A stretch of 38,189 bases of DNA. Origin: Zoogloea ramigera (lineage in GTDB: Bacteria; Pseudomonadota; Gammaproteobacteria; Burkholderiales; Rhodocyclaceae). A program made the position numbers and the translations under genes. The notes beneath the pieces were generated by a model, which worked only from the letters and a program-made list of their open reading frames with translations, was not told the DNA's origin and made no database searches. Position 1 is the first letter of the stretch. Each line of letters starts with the position of its first letter. The stretch lies in the NCBI RefSeq assembly GCF_006539865.1, contig NZ_BJNV01000051.1, positions 1 to 38,189 of the forward strand, written 5' to 3'. This document shows, piece after piece, positions 1-9,526 of the stretch.

Positions 1-3000
1 TTAAGCGGCGCCGTTACATCGTCACTGCCGGATAGGCAGCTCAGAAAGGGCCGTCGGGCACGCCCGGCGCGGAGAAGCTCGTCACTGCCGGATAGGCAGC
101 TCAGAAAAGCGTGGCCACCGCCACGCGGGATTTCACGATCGTCACTGCCGGATAGGCAGCTCAGAAACTTGAGGGACTGCAGACGGTTGGCCAGACGTTC
201 GTCACTGCCGGATAGGCAGCTCAGAAAAGCGCCGTTGCCGTGCAGCGCAGCAGCAGCCACGTCACTGCCGGATAGGCAGCTCAGAAAGCGAGCGTGCAGA
301 CGTACCTTCGCGACTCAATCGTCACTGCCGGATAGGCAGCTCAGAAAGGCCAGTTGCCAAACTCTGCGTAGCACGCTCCCGTCACTGCCGGATAGGCAGC
401 TCAGAAAGTTGCGCAGGGCGCCGGCCACGTCGATCAGCGTCGTCACTGCCGGATAGGCAGCTCAGAAAATCACCCCGCCGCGCCGAATCTTCTGCATGAC
501 CGTCACTGCCGGATAGGCAGCTCAGAAAGTTTCGCCACAGGGCGGCAATGATCGCCGCCAGCGTCACTGCCGGATAGGCAGCTCAGAAACAGCACCGCCC
601 CCGATGGCAGCCGCTGGGCGCCGTCACTGCCGGATAGGCAGCTCAGAAAGATCGCCTTGTAGAGCGCGGCCGGGTTCTTGGCGTCACTGCCGGATAGGCA
701 GCTCAGAAAAGGGTGGCGATCAAGGGAAGCAGATAACGCATCGTCACTGCCGGATAGGCAGCTCAGAAAAGTGGGAGTACGCGACGTTGGGGGCTGCGGT
801 GACGTCACTGCCGGATAGGCAGCTCAGAAAACCTGAAAGCCTCGTCATGCCCACCAAGCACCCGTCACTGCCGGATAGGCAGCTCAGAAAAGACCGGATG
901 TCCGTGTCACAAACGACGGCGTCGTCACTGCCGGATAGGCAGCTCAGAAATACGCGCTTATCGAGCCACAGCCCGACGGGCGCGTCACTGCCGGATAGGC
1001 AGCTCAGAAAGCAAGGGGCCGCTCTTGCGAGGGCTGGCGGCCCGTCACTGCCGGATAGGCAGCTCAGAAATACTGCGCCGTGTGGCCGGCACTCGAGACC
1101 TGCGTCACTGCCGGATAGGCAGCTCAGAAATGTCCGCGTACTCCGGGCAGCAGGGCAGTGGCCGTCACTGCCGGATAGGCAGCTCAGAAATCAAGCCCCT
1201 GCATGGCCAGTTCGACCAGATCCGTCACTGCCGGATAGGCAGCTCAGAAATGCATCACGGACATCCCCTTATAAAGAAGGGACGTCACTGCCGGATAGGC
1301 AGCTCAGAAATCTCGAAAGCCACTACCGGCCGCCCTTGCCTCCGTCACTGCCGGATAGGCAGCTCAGAAAACGTGGAGGTCGACGGCAGTCAGGCCGGCC
1401 TCCGTCACTGCCGGATAGGCAGCTCAGAAAACTCGGGCCTGCCTCGGCCGCGAGACCATTGTCGTCACTGCCGGATAGGCAGCTCAGAAAGGGCGGAGGC
1501 GACGATCTTACGCATCGGGGGCCGTCACTGCCGGATAGGCAGCTCAGAAAACCGCCGCGTTCCGCACGCCCACCGCGCCGCTCGTCACTGCCGGATAGGC
1601 AGCTCAGAAATATAATGAACACATCAACACACAACGCAGACCCGTCACTGCCGGATAGGCAGCTCAGAAATTGTCCGTCAGCCGCTCGCGCTGGTGCATG
1701 TCCGTCACTGCCGGATAGGCAGCTCAGAAAGGCGCCGGTGCGATTCGCGGGGCCGATACCGCCGTCACTGCCGGATAGGCAGCTCAGAAAATGGTCCCCC
1801 CATGCACAGAGTTGGCGTGGTTCGTCACTGCCGGATAGGCAGCTCAGAAAAGCGTGGCCATCGTCTTGTTGATGCTGACGGCCGTCACTGCCGGATAGGC
1901 AGCTCAGAAAGAGGTGTCCGACGTGTCGCCGACGACAAGGAACGTCACTGCCGGATAGGCAGCTCAGAAAGTGACATTCGACAACGTGGCGGGCTACGCG
2001 CACGTCACTGCCGGATAGGCAGCTCAGAAATAGCCTGGCAGGTGGCAGGCCGGGTCAGCGCCCGTCACTGCCGGATAGGCAGCTCAGAAAGGCATCGTGT
2101 CGGGCGCCATGGCCACGCTCACCGTCACTGCCGGATAGGCAGCTCAGAAACGTATGGGCGGCTGGTCAGCGCGTACTCAGGCCGTCACTGCCGGATAGGC
2201 AGCTCAGAAATGGTCAATCGCGCCACCGCGCCGGAGATCTACCGTCACTGCCGGATAGGCAGCTCAGAAACACACGACGGCGCCCAGGTTGGCGTCATAG
2301 AGCGTCACTGCCGGATAGGCAGCTCAGAAAGGCTGCGTAGCGGACATTGGTAAGCGCCGGGCCGTCACTGCCGGATAGGCAGCTCAGAAAACTGGCGCCG
2401 GCGCCGACGTGGGGCCTCTGGACGTCACTGCCGGATAGGCAGCTCAGAAAGGCCACGCTCTCAAACACCGCCCTGCCCTTTTCGTCACTGCCGGATAGGC
2501 AGCTCAGAAAGAGCAGATCGACCTGACGTCGTTCGGCATCCCCCGTCACTGCCGGATAGGCAGCTCAGAAATCCTGAAACAGCGTCGGATGCTTCAAAAA
2601 CTCCGTCACTGCCGGATAGGCAGCTCAGAAAACGACCCGCGGCCACTTTGCCGGCAGCCTCGGCGTCACTGCCGGATAGGCAGCTCAGAAATGGCCGTCG
2701 GAAGGCAGGCGGACCGCGTTGAGCGTCACTGCCGGATAGGCAGCTCAGAAAAGCTTCCAGGCGTCGACGTCGTGCGGCCGGCCCGTCACTGCCGGATAGG
2801 CAGCTCAGAAAATGGTCTTCGGCATGATCTGCCGCGCCTCAAGCGTCACTGCCGGATAGGCAGCTCAGAAAACAAAGCCCGCCGCGTTGCGGCTCACGCA
2901 CACCGTCACTGCCGGATAGGCAGCTCAGAAAAATCCGCAGCAGCGATGACGACCGCACGATCACGTCACTGCCGGATAGGCAGCTCAGAAAGCCGACATC

Positions 3001-4586
3001 GCCGTGTGCAAGGCCCTCGGCCTCGTCACTGCCGGATAGGCAGCTCAGAAATGCGTAATGTGTGAGGGCGAAGAAGGGTTCTACGTCACTGCCGGATAGG
3101 CAGCTCAGAAAGCTCGGAGACGTTGGCGACGATCACCAGCTTGCGTCACTGCCGGATAGGCAGCTCAGAAACTCACGGTGTCGTGGAACGATGGCGCCGC
3201 GGTCGTCACTGCCGGATAGGCAGCTCAGAAAACCAGCCAATCCTGTTCGATGATGGCGGTGCGGCGTCACTGCCGGATAGGCAGCTCAGAAACAGGTCGG
3301 TGAGGGTGGCCGGCATGTCACACCCGTCACTGCCGGATAGGCAGCTCAGAAAACACGACGGGCAAGCGGGTTTTTCTTTGGTCACGTCACTGCCGGATAG
3401 GCAGCTCAGAAACTTCACCGGGCAGGGCGTGCTGCAGGCCTCGGCCGTCACTGCCGGATAGGCAGCTCAGAAATGCTTGTGCAGGCGGGCGCCGACCCAC
3501 TCACGCGTCACTGCCGGATAGGCAGCTCAGAAACAGCTGCCCAGCGTCATTGACCTGCAGCGGCACGTCACTGCCGGATAGGCAGCTCAGAAAGATAGAT
3601 ACCTGAGCGGTAATCCGATGGCTGCGCGTCACTGCCGGATAGGCAGCTCAGAAAATGATGTCGCTACGGTTCATGCTGGTTCCTTGCGTCACTGCCGGAT
3701 AGGCAGCTCAGAAAGAGCGAAGTATTTGCCCGCGTCAGTAACGTACCGTCACTGCCGGATAGGCAGCTCAGAAACAATACGGCCTGAGGGCTTGTTGCCC
3801 CATCCGCGTCACTGCCGGATAGGCAGCTCAGAAAAATCATGGCCAAAAATGGCCTGCGCGGCGTGGCGTCACTGCCGGATAGGCAGCTCAGAAATCGGGC
3901 ATTGGCTCGGTGATCGGCGGCACCAACGTCACTGCCGGATAGGCAGCTCAGAAAAGCCAGGGAAATCAGCACGAGACGAGATAGTGCGTCACTGCCGGAT
4001 AGGCAGCTCAGAAAGCAGCCCCGCCCTCAATCGCGCCATCGGCGGCCGTCACTGCCGGATAGGCAGCTCAGAAATGGTCGTCGGTCAGCTCTCGCAGCAG
4101 GACCGGCGTCACTGCCGGATAGGCAGCTCAGAAATCAGGGTGACCTGTTCGAGGCCCCTGTGCCAGCGTCACTGCCGGATAGGCAGCTCAGAAAAGAAAA
4201 ACCTTTTTGAGTTCCTGGCCTGGGTGCGTCACTGCCGGATAGGCAGCTCAGAAAACGGGCTCGGTGACAAATCCCTGGCTCAGCATCGTCACTGCCGGAT
4301 AGGCAGCTCAGAAATGAGCTGTCGCTCGAGGAGCGGGAGCGCAACCCGTCACTGCCGGATAGGCAGCTCAGAAAAGGGGCGCGGGGGTTTGCGGGCGCCG
4401 GGCTCGCGTCACTGCCGGATAGGCAGCTCAGAAAGCCCGGGTTCTCGTAGTCGGCTTCGCTGATCTCGTCACTGCCGGATAGGCAGCTCAGAAACCCGAA
4501 AATCTCCCTTACGAAGGAATGGAAACCGTCACTGCCGGATAGGCAGCTCAGAAAAAGCAGATGATGCTTGATGAAGACGAGGCGAA

Positions 4587-4611
4587 CGTCACTGCCGGAT
4601 AGGCTCAGAAA
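4587..4611 (+). repeat. CRISPR repeat with a 3-nt deletion in the hairpin
   Basis: This repeat is 25 nt instead of 28. GGCAGCTCAG is shortened to GGCTCAG, so three bases at the hairpin/handle border are lost. The 3' side of the stem can no longer form the outer two pairs with CTGCC. Spacers on both sides are 32 nt. It lies six repeats from the trailer end, the oldest part of the array. Confidence 0.95.
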
Positions 4612-4883
4612 GTGCACGCCGCCCGGTCGCACCTCGCCTTGCGCGTCACTGCCGGATAGGCAGCTCAGAAACCGGTCCCACAGCGGTGCGGCAGCGGTGA
4701 AGGCGTCACTGCCGGATAGGCAGCTCAGAAAGCGGGCGGTGAGGTCGCGGAGCTTCTGGTTCACGTCACTGCCGGATAGGCAGCTCAGAAAGAGGGTGCC
4801 GGTCTGGATGATGGCGAGCAGGCCGTCACTGCCGGATAGGCAGCTCAGAAAGCCATGACCGCCCCCCTCAGCAATGCCACCGT

Positions 4884-4911
4884 CGTCACTGCCGGATAGG
4901 CAGCTCAGCAG
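4884..4911 (+). repeat. Degenerate terminal CRISPR repeat
   Basis: The final repeat ends CTCAGCAG instead of CTCAGAAA and is followed by unique sequence. A diverged last repeat is typical of the trailer end, which fixes the array polarity left to right. The next gene starts 62 bases downstream, and no terminator-like hairpin with a T-run is seen between them. Confidence 0.9.
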
Positions 4912-4973
4912 ACATCACCAAACGCACGCCTTCCCGCTAAACTCCTGTCCTCTCCTCTCCCCCGGAGCCCCCC

Positions 4974-5669
4974 ATGAACGCCCACTGGATCGACATTTCC
5001 ACCGCCCGGGGTGAGACGTTTTCGGGTTATCTCTCGCTGCCCCCCACTGGCCGCGGGCCGGGGATCGTGTTGATCCAGGAGATCTGGGGCGTCAATGAAC
5101 ACATCCGGACGCTGGCCGACCAGTACGCGCTGGACGGCTACGTGGTGCTGGCGCCGGACCTGTTCTGGCGGCTGGAGCGGCGGGTTGACCTGGCCTACGA
5201 CGAGGCAGGCAGCGCGCGGGCCCGTCAGCTGCTGCAGACGGTGGACGGCACGCAGGCGGCGGCCGACGTGGCAGCGGCGGTCGACGTGCTGCGCGCGCGG
5301 CCCGAGGTCACCGGCCGGGTGGCGACGCTGGGCTACTGTTTCGGCGGCCAGATGGCCTTCCGCGCCGCGGCACTGGCCCGGGCTGACGCGGCGGTGTGCT
5401 ATTACGGCGGCGGCATCGCGGGCCATCTGGACCTCGCCCCACGGGTGACGATGCCCGTGCTGTTCCACCACGCGGCGCTCGATGCGCTGATTCCGCAGGA
5501 CGCCGTGGCCGCGATCAAGGCCGCCTTTGCCGGCCGGAGCAACGCCGTCCTTCTGGATTACCCGGGCGTCGACCACGGCTTCAACTGCTGGGGCCGGCCG
5601 CGCTACAACCAGCAGGCGGCCGCCCTCGCCCACGGCCTGACGCTGGAGTTCCTGTCGCAGCACCTTTGA
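4974..5669 (+). CDS. Dienelactone hydrolase family protein
   Basis: This 231-residue protein is a cytoplasmic alpha/beta hydrolase of the dienelactone hydrolase (carboxymethylenebutenolidase) family, which opens lactone rings such as dienelactones from chlorocatechol breakdown; many members act on other substrates. The family's cysteine nucleophile is visible in GYCFGG (C122), with D170 in HHAALDALIP, H201 in GVDHGF and the conserved E36 in QEIWG, so the catalytic set is complete and the length is standard. CCGGAG lies just upstream of the ATG. It sits directly after the CRISPR trailer and 13 bases before a small lipoprotein gene. No catechol-pathway genes are nearby, so the substrate cannot be inferred. 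Confidence 0.93.
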   Translation: MNAHWIDISTARGETFSGYLSLPPTGRGPGIVLIQEIWGVNEHIRTLADQYALDGYVVLAPDLFWRLERRVDLAYDEAGSARARQLLQTVDGTQAAADVAAAVDVLRARPEVTGRVATLGYCFGGQMAFRAAALARADAAVCYYGGGIAGHLDLAPRVTMPVLFHHAALDALIPQDAVAAIKAAFAGRSNAVLLDYPGVDHGFNCWGRPRYNQQAAALAHGLTLEFLSQHL

Positions 5670-5682
5670 GTGCCTGCTGGCG

Positions 5683-6006
5683 ATGATGAAGCGTGGATTC
5701 CACTCGCCCGGGCGCCCTACCAGCCGGCTGGCCGCGGCGCTGCTCGCCGCCAGCCTGGGCGCCTGCGTGTTTCTGCCCGAGACCACCACCCGCTACGACC
5801 CGGACTGCGGCGTCACCCAGCGCCACATGACCCTCAAGGCCTACCAGATCGCGGCCTTCGGAGGCTGCCGCAACGAGGGCTGCGCCGAGCTGCTGGTGAT
5901 CGCCGGCGCGGTGTCGGCCACCAGCCTGGTGATCTCGGGCAGCATCGCCGTGGTGGGCGACGCGGTGTACTGGCTGGAAAGAAGGGGCCGCTGCCTCATG
6001 AAGTGA
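5683..6006 (+). CDS. Small putative lipoprotein, unknown function
   Basis: The 107-residue product is not recognised. Its N-terminus is a basic stretch followed by LAAALLAASLGAC, a good signal-peptidase II lipobox with C28 as the lipidated residue. After about 45 residues containing three cysteines comes a hydrophobic segment (about 70-93, LLVIAGAVSATSLVISGS) and a basic tail, so it may be both lipidated and membrane-anchored. Two adjacent ATG codons (5683, 5686) are possible starts; no strong ribosome-binding site separates them. It follows the hydrolase by 13 bases and may be cotranscribed with it. Its 3' end faces the convergent antiporter gene 18 bases away. Confidence 0.7.
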   Translation: MMKRGFHSPGRPTSRLAAALLAASLGACVFLPETTTRYDPDCGVTQRHMTLKAYQIAAFGGCRNEGCAELLVIAGAVSATSLVISGSIAVVGDAVYWLERRGRCLMK

Positions 6007-6024
6007 GGCGACGGCCCTGGCGCG

Positions 6025-7338
6025 TCAGTGGGCCGGCGCTGCGGCCACCGGCGGCGCGGCTGGTGCCTTGTGGCCGGCATCGGGATGCCAGCCGAGCACC
6101 GCCATCAGCACCGCAAAGCCGGCCACGTAGGCCACCGGCACATGCCAGCCGTGCTTCACCCACTGCACGGCCGACTTTGCTTCGGGGTACATGTTGGAGA
6201 GCGCCACGCCGGCCGACGAGCCGAACCACAGCATCGATCCGCCAAAACCCACCGCATAGGCCAGCACGCCCCAGTCGTAGCCGCCCTGGCGCAGGGCCAG
6301 CGCGGTGAGCGGGATGTTGTCGAAGAAGGCCGAGATGAAGCCCAGCGCCAGCGCCGACACCCACGAGGCCGGCGGCAGCCTGTCCACTGGCATCATAGAG
6401 GCGCACAGCACCAGCGACAGCAGGAAGACCGAGCCCTTGATGGTCTCCGGGAGCACTTCCCAGTCGTGGCGGCGCACGCCGACGGTGATCATGATGGCCA
6501 CCCACACGGCCACGCCGATGAAGGGGAAGTGCTCGGCCAGCTCGGGGTAATTGACGTTGATCACGATGTTGGTGGCCACCGCGAAGACCAGCATGGTGCC
6601 GACGACGGCCAGGCGCCCCCAGTCGATGTGGGTGTGCTCATGCACGTGGTGGATGATCGGCGAATGGGCGTGCTGCTGCCTGGCACCGAAGTAGCCGATG
6701 ATCACCAGCGCGACGAGGGCCGCCACGTAGGCGTCGAGCACGATCAGCGGGCTGATGCCGTCGATCCACATCATCGTGGTGGTGGTGTCGCCCACCACCG
6801 AGCCCGAGCCGCCGGCATTGGAAGCACCGACGATCGCCGCCAGGTAGCCCACATGCACCTTGGCGCGGAACAGCTGGTGGGCCATCGCGCCGCCGATCAG
6901 CGCCGCGGCGATGTTGTCGAGGAAGCCGGAGATGACGAACACCATCACCAGCATCAGAAAACCGCCGCGCCAGTCGGCCGGCAGAAAGCGCGGCAGGATC
7001 ACCGGCACGTGGCTCTTCTCGAAGTGCCGCGCCAGCAGCGCAAAGCCGGTGAGCAGGCAGAACAGGTTGGCGACGGTCACCCACTCGTGGCCCAGGTGGC
7101 CGACGAAGCCCGCCACCCCGACGCCCGTCTTGAAGCCGGTAACGGCGATCTTGTAGGCGCTGATCGTGGCGAGGCCGCCCAGGGCCACGTAGAGCGTGGC
7201 GTGGTGAAACAGTGCGACGCCGAGCAGCGTGCACGCAAACAGGATGAACTCGACGGGAATCCCGCCGACGGTGGGAATGTCGCCGGCGGCAAAAGCCGAC
7301 AACGGCAACATCAAAAAAACCAACAGGAAACGATGCAT
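6025..7338 (-). CDS. nhaD: NhaD-type Na+/H+ antiporter
   Basis: A 437-residue polytopic inner-membrane protein of the ion-transporter superfamily that includes NhaD and ArsB. NhaD proteins exchange cytoplasmic Na+ or Li+ for protons and help in alkaline or salty conditions. The sequence shows many hydrophobic spans and conserved polar stretches inside them, such as SNAGGSGSVVGDTTTTMMW and two related FLDNIAAAL and FFDNIPLTAL segments, as in a two-fold repeated transporter. The start at 7338 was chosen because GTGGAG lies six to ten bases upstream; a longer frame to 7401 has no such signal. The N-terminus (LLVFLMLPLSAFAAG) looks like a signal peptide or first helix. A histidine-rich cytosolic stretch (HAHSPIIHHVHEHTH) is present. 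The exact ion is inferred from family only. Confidence 0.85.
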   Translation of the reverse strand: MHRFLLVFLMLPLSAFAAGDIPTVGGIPVEFILFACTLLGVALFHHATLYVALGGLATISAYKIAVTGFKTGVGVAGFVGHLGHEWVTVANLFCLLTGFALLARHFEKSHVPVILPRFLPADWRGGFLMLVMVFVISGFLDNIAAALIGGAMAHQLFRAKVHVGYLAAIVGASNAGGSGSVVGDTTTTMMWIDGISPLIVLDAYVAALVALVIIGYFGARQQHAHSPIIHHVHEHTHIDWGRLAVVGTMLVFAVATNIVINVNYPELAEHFPFIGVAVWVAIMITVGVRRHDWEVLPETIKGSVFLLSLVLCASMMPVDRLPPASWVSALALGFISAFFDNIPLTALALRQGGYDWGVLAYAVGFGGSMLWFGSSAGVALSNMYPEAKSAVQWVKHGWHVPVAYVAGFAVLMAVLGWHPDAGHKAPAAPPVAAAPAH

Positions 7339-7485
7339 GGGAACTCCACGGGGCTGATCCGGCACCCGCACACGCCAGCGCCTGTGTTCAGGGCCAGCCA
7401 CTACGGAAAGGCGGTATTTTGACAGGAAGCCGGCGAATCCGCTGCCAAGGAAGCCCGCGCCCGACCGCCGGGCCCGCGGAGAGGC

Positions 7486-7911
7486 TCAGCGCACCAGGGT
7501 CACCGCGGTGTCGACGCGGCGGATCACGTCGGTGGCCACCGAGCCCATCAGCGCGTGCCTGAGCGCCCCGCGGCCGTGGGAGCCCATCACCACCTGCCCG
7601 GCCTTGAGCTGGGTGGCGTAGTGGGCGATGGTGTCGGCCACATGACCCACCGCCAGGTGGCGGGTGTATTTAACGCCGGCCCGGTCGAGGCGCGCGCAGG
7701 CCTCGGCGAGGGCCGCGAGGCCCTCCTGCCGGTAGTAGCCCTCGATGGCGTCGGCCTCGACGAACATCCGCACATGCCCCGACTCCACCGGGATCTGCAC
7801 GTTGAGCACATGCACGTCCATCGCCAGCCCGGCCGCCGCCAGCCGGCACACCGCGTCGACTGCCCGCAGGCTGTGGTCGGAGCCGTCCACCGCAATCAGA
7901 GTCGTAATCAT
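7486..7911 (-). CDS. Universal stress protein (UspA family)
   Basis: The 141-residue protein is a single-domain UspA-type protein. It begins MITTLIAVDGSDHS, the usual first strand and turn, and carries the ATP-binding signature near the C-terminus (VVMGSHGRGALRHALMGSVA, fitting G-2X-G-9X-G-S/T), so nucleotide binding is expected. Such proteins accumulate under stress and are cytoplasmic. The ATG overlaps the stop of the terC gene upstream by four bases (ATGA), which implies translational coupling. It is the last gene of the aroD-aroE-terC-usp run. Confidence 0.93.
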   Translation of the reverse strand: MITTLIAVDGSDHSLRAVDAVCRLAAAGLAMDVHVLNVQIPVESGHVRMFVEADAIEGYYRQEGLAALAEACARLDRAGVKYTRHLAVGHVADTIAHYATQLKAGQVVMGSHGRGALRHALMGSVATDVIRRVDTAVTLVR

Positions 7912-8645
7912 GCTTGCCCGCCTTGTTTGTCCGACGCCGCCGGGGCGTCGAGGCTGATCTCGATCACTTCGGCCTTCCGCGCGTGGCGGTGGGCCAGCCA
8001 CTTGCCGACCGCCACCACCAGCACCGCGCCGGCCGCGCCGCTGGCGTACTTGAGCCAGCCCGGCAGCGCGCCGAAGTAACCCGTCACCGCGCTGTCGGAC
8101 ACCGCCATGCCGCCGGCGATCCAGCCCAGCAACGCGCCGCCCAGGGTGATCACCACCGGGAAGCGGTCCATCAGTTTCAGCACGAAGCGGCTGCCCCACA
8201 CGATGATCGGCACGCTCACCAGAATCCCGAACACCACCAGCGCCATGTCGCCGTGGGCTGCGCCAGCCACCGCGATCACGTTGTCGAGGCTCATCACCAC
8301 GTCGGCCACGATCACCGTCCGCACCGCGCCCCACAGGTTGTCGCTGGCCGCCATGCCCTCGTGGGCGTCGTCGTCCTCGGGCAGCAGCAGCTTGATGCCT
8401 ATCCACAGCAAAAGCACCGCCCCCAGCAGCTTGAGCCACGGCAGCGCCAGCAGCTGCACCGCAAAGAAGATCAGCACGATGCGCACCGCGATCGCCCCGA
8501 CCACCCCCCAGAAGATGCCCTTGGCGCGCTGGGCCTCGGGGAGGCGGCGGCAGGCCAGGGCGATGACCACCGCGTTGTCGCCACCCAGCAGGATGTCGAT
8601 CATGATGATCTGCGCGACGGCGATGAGGAAAGTGGATGCGTCCAT
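7908..8645 (-). CDS. TerC-family integral membrane protein (putative metal exporter)
   Basis: This 245-residue membrane protein belongs to the TerC/YjbE family, whose studied members are linked to Mn2+ export, metalation of secreted enzymes, or tellurite resistance. Family hallmarks are the two acidic transmembrane motifs, GGDNAVVIA near residue 22 and SLDNVIAVA near residue 120, in about seven hydrophobic spans with a central hydrophilic loop (LLPEDDDAHEG). The C-terminal 35 residues are polar and cytosolic. It lies 27 bases after aroE and overlaps the stress protein gene by four bases. No yybP-ykoY manganese riboswitch is visible directly upstream, where the sequence is the aroE 3' end. The transported metal is not determined by sequence. 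Confidence 0.88.
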   Translation of the reverse strand: MDASTFLIAVAQIIMIDILLGGDNAVVIALACRRLPEAQRAKGIFWGVVGAIAVRIVLIFFAVQLLALPWLKLLGAVLLLWIGIKLLLPEDDDAHEGMAASDNLWGAVRTVIVADVVMSLDNVIAVAGAAHGDMALVVFGILVSVPIIVWGSRFVLKLMDRFPVVITLGGALLGWIAGGMAVSDSAVTGYFGALPGWLKYASGAAGAVLVVAVGKWLAHRHARKAEVIEISLDAPAASDKQGGQA

Positions 8646-8672
8646 GGTGAATTCCGATTGAAGGGAGCCGGC

Positions 8673-9488
8673 TCAGCTGCCCTGCAGCATCTGCAGCACC
8701 GGCGCGGTGTCGGGGCGCACCCCGCGCCACAAAAAGAAGGATTCCGCCGCCTGCCCCACCAGCATCCCCAGGCCGTCCGAAACCCGGCTCGCCCCGAGGG
8801 CGCGGGCTGCCGCCATGAAGGGCGTCTCGGTGTTGCCATAGACCATGTCATAGGCCAGCGCGCCGGGGGCGAAGATGCCCGCCGGCAGCGGCAGGCTCTC
8901 GCCGTGCAGGCCCGCCGAGGTGGCGTTGATGACAAGGTCGAAGTGCTGCCCGGCCAGCCCGTCGCAGGGCTCGACGTCGACCGCCGCCACGCCGGCAAAC
9001 TGCTCGCGCAGCGCCTCGGCCCTGGCCTGGGTACGGTTGACGATGACGAGCCGGGCGGGGCCCGCCTCGGCCACGGGCAGCACCGAGCCCCGCGCCGCGC
9101 CGCCGGCGCCGAGGATCAGCACGCGCTTGCCGCCAATCGCAAAACCCAGGCGCTGCTGGATGTCATTTACCAGGCCGATGCCGTCGGTGTTGTCGCCGAA
9201 GATGCCGTCGGCGTCGAAGCGCAGGGTGTTCACCGCCTGCGCGAGGCGCGCCCTCTCGGTGAGGGTGTCGGCCAGCGCGAGGGCCTCGACCTTGAACGGC
9301 ACGGTCACATTCATGCCGCGCCCACCGGCCTGGCGGAAGGTCTCCACACAGGCCCGGAAGCCGTCGAGCGGCCCGAGGATCGCCTCGTAGCGGATGTCCT
9401 GATTGCACTGGCGGGCGAAGGCCGCGTGCAGGGCCGGCGACTTGGAGTGGGCGATCGGGTTGCCGATCACGGCGTAGCGGTCAGTCAT
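8673..9488 (-). CDS. aroE: Shikimate dehydrogenase
   Basis: AroE reduces 3-dehydroshikimate to shikimate with NADPH, the fourth step of the chorismate pathway, in the cytoplasm. The 271-residue length matches the family. Substrate-binding SKSP (about 15-18) is present, as are the catalytic K66 in NVTVPFK and D102 in GDNTDG. The Rossmann loop is GAGGAARG (about 127-134), and NRTQAR (151-156) is the NADP-selecting motif. The start at 9488 gives the expected MTDRYAVIGNPIAHSKSP beginning. It follows aroD by 38 bases in the same direction; reversible enzymes of this family can also serve quinate/shikimate use. Confidence 0.96.
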   Translation of the reverse strand: MTDRYAVIGNPIAHSKSPALHAAFARQCNQDIRYEAILGPLDGFRACVETFRQAGGRGMNVTVPFKVEALALADTLTERARLAQAVNTLRFDADGIFGDNTDGIGLVNDIQQRLGFAIGGKRVLILGAGGAARGSVLPVAEAGPARLVIVNRTQARAEALREQFAGVAAVDVEPCDGLAGQHFDLVINATSAGLHGESLPLPAGIFAPGALAYDMVYGNTETPFMAAARALGASRVSDGLGMLVGQAAESFFLWRGVRPDTAPVLQMLQGS

Positions 9489-9526
9489 TTGGAAACCTCG
9501 GCGGGCAGGGGCCCGAACTCTAGCAA

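Larger units (their letters stand above)
1..4911 (+). CRISPR. Type I-F CRISPR array, 82 repeats in view, continues off the left edge
   Basis: Eighty-two copies of a 28-nt repeat were counted, the first at 20-47 and the last at 4884-4911. The repeat begins CGTCACTGCC, has the stem-loop CTGCC-GGATA-GGCAG, and ends with the 8-nt handle CTCAGAAA. Spacers are 32 nt, with 33 nt at seven places (before the repeats starting at 441, 562, 803, 2544, 3265, 3446 and 3627). A partial spacer fills 1-19, so the array runs on to the left. Repeat length, hairpin, AAGAAA-like handle and 32-nt spacers fit subtype I-F (Cas6f/Csy4 processing). The handle orientation means transcription on the plus strand; the degenerate last repeat marks 4911 as the trailer end, so the leader and cas genes should lie upstream of base 1. 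No duplicate spacer was noticed by eye. Confidence 0.98.

Noticed and set aside
169-4858. Many reading frames rich in SLPDRQLRK, RHCRIGSSE or FLSCLSGSD peptides
   Set aside because: They are translations of the CRISPR repeat. The 60-base period is a multiple of three, so frames stay open by chance; there are no ribosome-binding sites.
4912-4973. Possible CRISPR leader on the right side of the array
   Set aside because: The last repeat is degenerate and the handle orientation shows transcription from the left, so this is the trailer side.
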